Source: Sphingomonas sp. | GTDB taxonomy: Bacteria; Pseudomonadota; Alphaproteobacteria; Sphingomonadales; Sphingomonadaceae | Direction: 5' to 3' | Assembly: GCA_017849555.1 (NCBI GenBank) | Contig: JAFIGU010000004.1 | Location: forward strand, 1-64,000 | Length of the DNA: 64,000 nt | Shown: piece by piece, positions 58,579 to 64,000 of the stretch | Numbering within the stretch: the first letter of the stretch is position 1 | How the letters are laid out: the number at the start of each line of letters is the position of its first letter | Notes under the pieces: generated by a model | Databases searched by the model: none | What the model saw: the letters and a program-made list of their open reading frames with translations, nothing else | What the model was told of the DNA's origin: nothing | Program-made: the position numbers and the translations under genes

Positions 58579-59427
58579 ATGACGATCGCCGACGTGCCGC
58601 ATTTCCAGCTTTACGGTGAGGGCGGGAGCTTCGCCGACCCCGGCTTCGTCCATATCGAAACGATCGAGAGCCGCAGCCGCCTGACCGGGTGGGAGATCGG
58701 TGCGCACCGCCACGATACGCTCGATCAGCTGCTGGTGATCGCGGCCGGCGCGGTGGCGGTCACCTTCGAAGGGGTGAAAAGGTCGTTCGACGCCCCGGTG
58801 GTGATCCATGTCCCCGCCGGGATGATCCACGGCTTCTTATTCGACGAGGACGTCGACGGCGCGGTCATCACCTTTTCGACCGATCTGCGCGCATTGCTCG
58901 CGGCGGGGCAATCGGGGTTGGCGATCGTCGCGGATCGCCCGGTTGCGCAATGCCTGACGCGCGCGCAGGCCGAACGCTTCGGTCCTTTGGTCGGCGAACT
59001 CTATCGGGAATGCTCGGGGCACGACCTGGGGCGGATCACCGCCGCGGGGTGGCTCGTCGGCCTGCTATTGGTGCAACTGACCCGTGCGGTCCGCGATTCG
59101 GCGCTGCCGTTGAGCGGGAACGATGATCGCGCGCGGCGCTTCCGGACGCTCGTCGACGATCATTTCCGCGATCATCGCACGATCGCTTTCTATGCCGCCA
59201 GCCTGGGCATGACCGAGCGGAGCCTGACGCGCTTCGTCCGCGCGCATTTCGGCTGCGCGCCGATGCATTATATCCACCGCCGGCTGGTGCTCGAGGCGCG
59301 GCGCCTGCTGATCTACGGCAACCACACGGTCGCCGGGGTCGCGGAGCAACTCGGCTTCGCTGACCCCTCCTATTTCAGCCGCTTCTATTACAGGATGACG
59401 CAGGAGCGGCCGTCCGCGACCCGATAG
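58579..59427 (+). CDS. AraC-family regulator, PobR/PobC-type
   Basis: A 282-residue AraC/XylS regulator. An N-terminal cupin domain (IGAHRHDTLDQLLVIAAGAV, VIHVPAGMIHGFLF) is followed by two helix-turn-helix motifs from about residue 195: FYAASLGMTERSLTRFVRAH and VAGVAEQLGFADPSYFSRFYY. Such proteins next to pobA sense 4-hydroxybenzoate and activate it. I use ATG 58579 since it gives the usual start of this group; an ATG at 58498 would add 27 residues. The tail is short (RPSATR). Convergent with the Rieske oxygenase gene. Confidence 0.87.
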   Translation: MTIADVPHFQLYGEGGSFADPGFVHIETIESRSRLTGWEIGAHRHDTLDQLLVIAAGAVAVTFEGVKRSFDAPVVIHVPAGMIHGFLFDEDVDGAVITFSTDLRALLAAGQSGLAIVADRPVAQCLTRAQAERFGPLVGELYRECSGHDLGRITAAGWLVGLLLVQLTRAVRDSALPLSGNDDRARRFRTLVDDHFRDHRTIAFYAASLGMTERSLTRFVRAHFGCAPMHYIHRRLVLEARRLLIYGNHTVAGVAEQLGFADPSYFSRFYYRMTQERPSATR

Positions 59428-59451
59428 GGCCGTGGCGCTGGCGGCGTCCGC

Positions 59452-60528
59452 TCATTCCGCCGCTTCGTCGGTGATATGCGCCGGCATCCCCTTGGTCGGA
59501 TAAAAGCCGTTGGCGCGTTGCTGATACACCGCGGCCTCGGCGCGCGGATTGTAGAATTGCCGATACCAGGCGCGTGCGCGGTGGAACGGCCCGTCGGTCG
59601 GCAGCCGCAGGATGTCAATCGCGGGCGCCTTGGTGCGCCAGATCGCGAAATCCTGCGAGAAGGCGGCCAGCCCGGTCGCGTGATAGGCCGCGTGCATCGC
59701 GCGGTCCGCCTCGGACGGCGGGGTGGCCTGGCCGCGGGTGATGATCCCGTGCCAGATGTGCGTGCGCCCGTCCTCGATCGGGGTGTGGAGGATGATCTGC
59801 ACCGCATCGGTCTCGCCGCCGAAGCGCGCGACGAGGATGCCGGGGCCGGTATAGACCGCATCGCTTTCGAGCAGCTCGTCGGCGCTGGTCATCGTCTCAT
59901 GCCCGCCGCCCGAGCGCTGGCGCGCGACGACGCCGTCGAACGTATCGTCGAAATAAGCGAGCTTCATCCCGTGGATCGGGCCGAAATGGCGGGTGTCGGC
60001 GATATTGTCGACCACCTCCTGCGGATGGACGTCGATCGTGCCGAGATCGTCATAATCGCATTGCACCCAATGCGGATCGTCCCATTCGGGAAGATCGGGC
60101 AGCGCATAATCGGGCGCGCCTTCCTCCGGGTCGTGCCAGATGAAGACGCAGCCATAGCGTTCCTCGACCGGAAAGGCGCGCAATTTGGCCGCGGCGGGGA
60201 TCGGGCCGTCGAAATAAGGCACGTGATTGCAGCGGCCGTCTGGGCCGAAGCGCCACGCATGATAGGGGCAGCGGATCGAATCGCCCTCGACGCGCCGCGC
60301 GCCCTCGCCCGAGCTCTGCTCGGCGGCGAGATGCGCGCCCATGTGCGGGCAATAAGCGTCGAGCACGATCGCGCGCCCGGATTCGCCGCGATAGGCGACC
60401 AGATCCCGCCCGAGCAGGCGCAACGCGCGCGGCGCGCGCGATATTTCCGCGGTGGTGGCGGCCATGAACCAGCCGCGCGGGAAGGTGAATTCGCCGAGCC
60501 GATAGTCTTTGGTCGTTGCCACGGTCAT
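59452..60528 (-). CDS. Rieske oxygenase, KshA-like
   Basis: A 358-residue Rieske non-haem iron oxygenase. The cluster ligands are C60-P-H62 and C87-PY-H90, and the mononuclear iron site is in VVDNIADTRHFGPIHGM (Asp, His, His). The opening FPRGWFMAATTAEI and LVAYRGESGRAIVLDAYCPHMGAHL-type text place it nearer the 3-ketosteroid 9-alpha-hydroxylase branch than VanA. In sphingomonad lignin clusters related oxygenases O-demethylate dimeric acids such as dehydrodivanillate, which would fit with ligW in this window, but the substrate is unproven. No reductase gene is adjacent. Start ATG 60528 after CGGAGAGG. Divergent from a helix-turn-helix regulator. Confidence 0.84.
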   Translation of the reverse strand: MTVATTKDYRLGEFTFPRGWFMAATTAEISRAPRALRLLGRDLVAYRGESGRAIVLDAYCPHMGAHLAAEQSSGEGARRVEGDSIRCPYHAWRFGPDGRCNHVPYFDGPIPAAAKLRAFPVEERYGCVFIWHDPEEGAPDYALPDLPEWDDPHWVQCDYDDLGTIDVHPQEVVDNIADTRHFGPIHGMKLAYFDDTFDGVVARQRSGGGHETMTSADELLESDAVYTGPGILVARFGGETDAVQIILHTPIEDGRTHIWHGIITRGQATPPSEADRAMHAAYHATGLAAFSQDFAIWRTKAPAIDILRLPTDGPFHRARAWYRQFYNPRAEAAVYQQRANGFYPTKGMPAHITDEAAE

Positions 60529-60624
60529 CCTCTCCGTCGTTCTGGCTGAGGCGTAACTGGGCCGCTTCATCGGCAACGGCAATGATGATATTCGGAGACC
60601 GATCGTCAAATGATAGGAAAGCGC

Positions 60625-60635
60625 TCACCAGGTGA
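60625..60635. promoter_or_regulatory. Palindrome over the regulator start codon
   Basis: TCACC-A-GGTGA is a perfect 11-bp dyad overlapping the GTG start of the helix-turn-helix regulator and about 100 bases upstream of the divergent Rieske oxygenase. It could be an autoregulatory site, but short palindromes of this length also occur by chance. Confidence 0.3.
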
Positions 60636-61405
60636 TCGATAACCAATCTGCATCTGCTCGGCGCCGCCCCGGCGCGGTCGCGCTGCTCGAACAATTGCGG
60701 ATCGCGTTGCGTCGCCAGCGGATCGGCGCCGCGGCGTTGGCCAAAAGCGCCGGCGTCGGGGAGGCGACGGCGCGGCGCTGGCTCAACGGGCAGGGGCTGA
60801 CGCTCGATCGGCTCGATCAGCTATGCGGCATTGCCGGGATCGACATTCGCGATCTGATCGGGGCGGCCGAGGCGGAACTCGCCGCGCAGTTCACGCTGCG
60901 GCAGGAACGGATCCTCGCCGCCGATCGCGCGCTCGCCTTTCTGTTCTTCTCGATCCTCAACGGGTGGCAGAAGGAGGATTTCATGCGCGAATTCGGCCTG
61001 CCCGCGGCGCGCGTCGAGGCGCATCTGGCGCGGCTCGTCCGGCTCGGGCTGGTCGACGTCAGCGCGAGCGGCCGGGCGCGCGCCTTGACCGCGCGCGCGG
61101 TGCGCTGGCGCCGCGGCGGGCCGCTCGCGGCGGCGTTCGAGAACAATATCAAGCAGCTTTACCTGTCGATGGACTTCAGCGCTCCCGACGCGCGTTATGT
61201 TTCCGATGTCGTCAAGCTGACCGAGGCGGCGCGCGCGCGGGTCCACGCCCTGTTCGAAGATCTCCGCCGCGACATTCACCGCATCGCCGAGCAAGATCGC
61301 AAGGCGCGGTTCGAGCATCATCAATGGAGCGCGTTCATCATGCTGGTCCGCCCGATGGATACGGGCGAAGTCGCGCTCGGCTTCAAGCAAGCGCGCGTGG
61401 CGTGA
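60632..61405 (+). CDS. Helix-turn-helix transcriptional regulator
   Basis: A 257-residue protein with an N-terminal XRE-type helix-turn-helix (about residues 18-75: RQRIGAAALAKSAGVGEATARRWLNGQGLTLDRLDQL). The middle (residues 100-160) looks like a second winged helix with FGLPAARVEAHLARLVRLGLV, and the C-terminal part has no motif I know. The start is GTG 60632. Being divergent from the Rieske oxygenase, it probably controls it. Related two-part regulators are common in sphingomonads but I cannot name a characterised one. A hairpin follows its stop. Confidence 0.75.
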   Translation: MIDNQSASARRRPGAVALLEQLRIALRRQRIGAAALAKSAGVGEATARRWLNGQGLTLDRLDQLCGIAGIDIRDLIGAAEAELAAQFTLRQERILAADRALAFLFFSILNGWQKEDFMREFGLPAARVEAHLARLVRLGLVDVSASGRARALTARAVRWRRGGPLAAAFENNIKQLYLSMDFSAPDARYVSDVVKLTEAARARVHALFEDLRRDIHRIAEQDRKARFEHHQWSAFIMLVRPMDTGEVALGFKQARVA

Positions 61406-61434
61406 ACTGTGGATGAGGGCGGTGTAGCGGCGGC

Positions 61435-61455
61435 CTACGCCGCTATTCTCCTGAA
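61435..61455 (+). terminator. Hairpin after the regulator gene
   Basis: TAGCGGCG (61435-61442) pairs with CGCCGCTA (61448-61455) around GCCTA, 30 bases after the regulator stop. The following bases are only weakly T-rich. The rest of the 168-base gap before the next gene shows no other element. Confidence 0.55.
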
Positions 61456-61573
61456 TTAGTTGCGAAAACACCACAGTCGCGCGACGAAATCATCCGTCCC
61501 CTGCGGCACTTGATTGACCATGCGCTTCTTCGACTCTCATAGCATCGCGCAGCAGAAAAAAGGGGACCGTGTT

Positions 61574-64000
61574 ATGGGGTTCGTATCTTTCGAGCGCAGC
61601 GTCGCCGCGCGCCACCTCCTGCTGGCGGGAATTGCGGCGGGAAGCATGGTTGCGGCAAGCACCGCCGTTGCGCAGACCACGCAAAATGCTCAGTCGGACG
61701 CATCGCAGCTCGCCGACAACGCGCCGTCGCCGGACGACGTTATCGTCACCGCATCGCGTATTTCGCGCTCGCCGATCGCCGCGCAGCCGACCGAGGCGAT
61801 CACCGCATCGGAAATTTCCAAGCGCGGCTACACCAATCTCGGCACCGCGCTGCAGGAACTCCCCGTTTTCAGCACGCCCAGCAACAGCCCGGTCGGCAGT
61901 CAGGGATCGTTCGGCGCGGGGCAGACCTTCGTCAATATGTACAATCTCGGGTCCCAGCGGACCCTCACGCTGGTCAACGGCAACCGCTTCGTCACCTCGG
62001 CGACGTCGTCGATTTTCGGCGTCGTCGCGGGCAGCCCGGTCGACTTCGCCGCGCTGCCGGTCAATCTCGTCGACCGCATCGAAACGGTTTCCGTCGGCGG
62101 TGCGCCGATCTACGGCTCGGACGCGATCGCCGGCACCGTCAACGTCATCCTCAAGAAGAATTTCGAGGGGCTGGCGTTCAACGCGCAGAATGGCATCTCG
62201 CAGAAGGGCGACGGCGGAAACTATAACCTTTCGCTGCTGGCGGGTAAGAATTTCTCGGAAGGGCGCGGCAACATCACGCTGAGCGTCCAATACGACAAGC
62301 AGAACGGCATTCCGACCTCCAATCGCCTCTACACCAGCGCCGACGGCCCCTTCTTCACCACCGCGCCAAAGGGCTCGGCCTATCGCCAGCAGCTCTATTA
62401 CGGCGGGCAGCGCTATGAGGTGTTCACCAACACCGGCATGCCGATGTTCGCCGATGACGTGCCGATCTACGGCGGTGCCGCCGCTGCGGCGATTACCGAC
62501 GCGCAGGGCCGCCCGCTGATCTTCAGCCCGAGCGGCCGCCTGACGCCGTTCAACCCGGGCCAGCAGACCGCGAACGCGCTTCTCCAGGCAGGCGGAGACG
62601 GTTTCCGCATCCGCGATTACGATAATTTCCTGACCGACAGCAGCCGCTTCTCGGCGACGGCGCTGTTCCACTACGATTTCAGCGATCGCATCCGCTTCTC
62701 GGGCGAGGCCTGGTATGGCCGCGTGATCGCGACCAACCTTCGCGCCCAGCCGTTCTACAACACCGCCTTGTTCGGCGCGGCGGGCGAAACCAACGGCAAT
62801 CTCATCATGAGCACGGCCAACCCGTTCCTCAGCGCGGCGGATCGTCAGACGATCATCAACAACCTCGCCGCAAACGGGATGGATACGAGCAGCTTCCTGC
62901 TCGCGCGCGCCAATACCGATCTGTCGACGGGCAGCTTCCGGACCAAGACCGATCTTTATCGGGTCGTGGGCGGGTTCGACGGCGATTTCAACGTCGGCGA
63001 TCGCAAGTTCACCTGGGAAGCCAAAGCGATTTACGGCCGCTCGGACACGTCGACCACCACGCGTGAGGTCGTTACCCAGAACTTCTTCAACGCGCTCAAT
63101 GCGGTGACCGACGGCAGCGGGAATATCGTCTGCGCGCCCGGCTATACCAACGCCACGATCCAGACCGTCAGCTCGACCTGCGCGCCGCTCAACGTCTTCG
63201 GCAACGGGCAGGCGAGCCGCGCGGCGCTCGACTATATCACCGCGATCGCCAATCCGAAGCAGCGCAACATCCAGTTCGATGCAGTGGCAGATATCAAGGG
63301 CTCGATCGCCAAGTTGCCGGCGGGCGAGGTGAAGTTCGTGCTCGGTTATGAGCATCGCTACGAATCGACCAATTTCCGGCCGGGCGCTTTCTATCGTGGC
63401 GAGGCGAATGGCGACGGCACCTACACGCAATACGGCAATTCGATCCCGATCACCCCGGTTGCCGGCTCGTATCACACCAACGAAGTCTTCGGGGAGTTGA
63501 ACATCCCGGTCGTGTCGGCCGACATGGATGTGCCGTTCGTCCACAGCCTCGAATTCCAGGGGGCCGGGCGCTACGTCAAGAACAGCATGACCGGCGGTTT
63601 CTGGGCTTATACCGGGGGCGGCAAATATGCGCCGGTCCGTGGCCTGACTTTGCGCGGCAATTATACCCGTTCGTTCCGGGCGCCGGCGATCACCGAATTG
63701 TTCGCGCCGGTCGGCCAGGTTTACAATACCGCCAACGATCCGTGCGATTCCCGCTACATCACCGGCGGCCCGGACCCGTCGCGTCGTGCGGCCAATTGCT
63801 CGGCCGCTGGCCTGCCCGCCAATTTCGTTTCCAACGTCGTCGACTATACGGCGCCCGGCGCGAGCGGCGGCAACAAGAACCTGCAGAACGAAATCGCCAA
63901 TAGCTGGACGGCGGGCGGTATCTTCCAGCCGACGTTCATCCCCGGCCTGCAATTGTCGGCCGACTATGTGCATATCGACGTCAAGAACGAGATCGCCCAG
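61574..64000 (+). CDS. TonB-dependent outer-membrane receptor, incomplete at window end
   Basis: An open frame of 809 codons with no stop before the window ends. ATG 61574 starts a signal peptide (HLLLAGIAAGSMVAASTAVAQ), followed by the TonB-box region DDVIVTASRISRSPIAAQPTEA, the plug with LGSQRTLTLVNGNRFVTS, VDRIETVSVGGAPIYGSDAI and AGTVNVILKK, and a long barrel. It belongs to the large receptor class (usually 950-1050 residues), unlike the two iron-siderophore-like receptors of about 790 residues at 1897 and 28789. The cargo is unknown; substrates in this class include oligosaccharides and peptides as well as aromatics. A long minus-strand frame lies over it but is only its shadow. Confidence 0.9.
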   Translation, partial: MGFVSFERSVAARHLLLAGIAAGSMVAASTAVAQTTQNAQSDASQLADNAPSPDDVIVTASRISRSPIAAQPTEAITASEISKRGYTNLGTALQELPVFSTPSNSPVGSQGSFGAGQTFVNMYNLGSQRTLTLVNGNRFVTSATSSIFGVVAGSPVDFAALPVNLVDRIETVSVGGAPIYGSDAIAGTVNVILKKNFEGLAFNAQNGISQKGDGGNYNLSLLAGKNFSEGRGNITLSVQYDKQNGIPTSNRLYTSADGPFFTTAPKGSAYRQQLYYGGQRYEVFTNTGMPMFADDVPIYGGAAAAAITDAQGRPLIFSPSGRLTPFNPGQQTANALLQAGGDGFRIRDYDNFLTDSSRFSATALFHYDFSDRIRFSGEAWYGRVIATNLRAQPFYNTALFGAAGETNGNLIMSTANPFLSAADRQTIINNLAANGMDTSSFLLARANTDLSTGSFRTKTDLYRVVGGFDGDFNVGDRKFTWEAKAIYGRSDTSTTTREVVTQNFFNALNAVTDGSGNIVCAPGYTNATIQTVSSTCAPLNVFGNGQASRAALDYITAIANPKQRNIQFDAVADIKGSIAKLPAGEVKFVLGYEHRYESTNFRPGAFYRGEANGDGTYTQYGNSIPITPVAGSYHTNEVFGELNIPVVSADMDVPFVHSLEFQGAGRYVKNSMTGGFWAYTGGGKYAPVRGLTLRGNYTRSFRAPAITELFAPVGQVYNTANDPCDSRYITGGPDPSRRAANCSAAGLPANFVSNVVDYTAPGASGGNKNLQNEIANSWTAGGIFQPTFIPGLQLSADYVHIDVKNEIAQ

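Noticed and set aside
59452..60528. Naming the second Rieske oxygenase LigX
   Set aside because: The fold fits and ligW is in the window, but I cannot recall LigX well enough to align it, and the required ferredoxin and reductase genes are absent.
61490..63973. Minus-strand open frame of 827 codons at the right end
   Set aside because: It is the shadow of the plus-strand TonB receptor, whose signal peptide, plug and barrel motifs are clear; the minus-strand translation is Arg/Asp-rich with no domain.

Overview
The window is a GC-rich stretch packed with genes for breaking down lignin-derived aromatics. It almost certainly comes from a sphingomonad (alphaproteobacterium, Sphingobium/Novosphingobium/Sphingomonas type). 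Several proteins match, motif by motif, remembered sequences from Sphingobium sp. SYK-6 and Novosphingobium aromaticivorans: LigF, LigG, LigM, LigW, FerA, FerB, PobA and the stilbene dioxygenase NOV1. No searches were run, so all family calls rest on reading motifs and recalled homologues. I see no tRNA, rRNA, CRISPR array, transposase or integrase.

Layout. 0.2-6.5 kb: a VanA-like Rieske oxygenase divergent from a TetR regulator, a TonB receptor, a stilbene-type carotenoid oxygenase and a MarR regulator. 6.6-13.4 kb: two aldehyde dehydrogenases, a small NTF2-like protein, a quinone-oxidoreductase-like SDR and a PQQ quinohaemoprotein dehydrogenase. 13.4-20.2 kb: the beta-aryl-ether block (ligF, ligG, a Nu-class GST, a C-alpha-dehydrogenase-like SDR, a beta-keto acid cleavage enzyme). 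20.2-31.2 kb: ligM plus a hydrolase, then a seven-gene co-oriented run (TonB receptor, two coupled GSTs, acyl-CoA ligase, PQQ dehydrogenase, amidohydrolase, SDR). 31.4-40.2 kb: a CmcJ/NvfI-like oxygenase, an SDR, an NTF2-like protein, an aromatic-acid symporter, a VAO/PCMH-type flavoprotein operon with cytochrome c and pseudoazurin, a second MarR regulator and a NOV1-like stilbene dioxygenase. 40.3-53.8 kb: ligW with transporter, a second large NTF2-like protein, aldehyde dehydrogenases, a MetE-like methyltransferase, ferA and ferB. 53.9-61.4 kb: a one-carbon operon (metF-purU-folD-folB), pobA with an AraC regulator, and a second Rieske oxygenase with its own regulator. 61.6-64 kb: a third TonB receptor that runs off the end.

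How it fits together (inference). TonB receptors import dimers. SDRs, GSTs, NTF2-like lyases and stilbene dioxygenases cut ether, diarylpropane and stilbene linkages. FerA/FerB, aldehyde dehydrogenases, BKACE and LigW funnel the pieces to vanillate. LigM moves the methoxyl group to tetrahydrofolate, and the MetF/FolD/PurU operon clears the one-carbon load. PobA feeds 4-hydroxybenzoate to protocatechuate. Ring-cleavage genes are not in the window.

The most interesting structure is regulatory. Two unrelated operator-like sequences recur at promoters across the window: a 14-bp dyad (ATAACGATCGTTAT type, four sites) and a 21-bp dyad (ATTGTATGC-N3-GCATACAAT type, nine sites). Each partitions a set containing one MarR gene, one stilbene dioxygenase, NTF2-like protein(s) and one or more aldehyde dehydrogenases. 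This suggests two parallel stilbene-forming and stilbene-cleaving modules under separate control.
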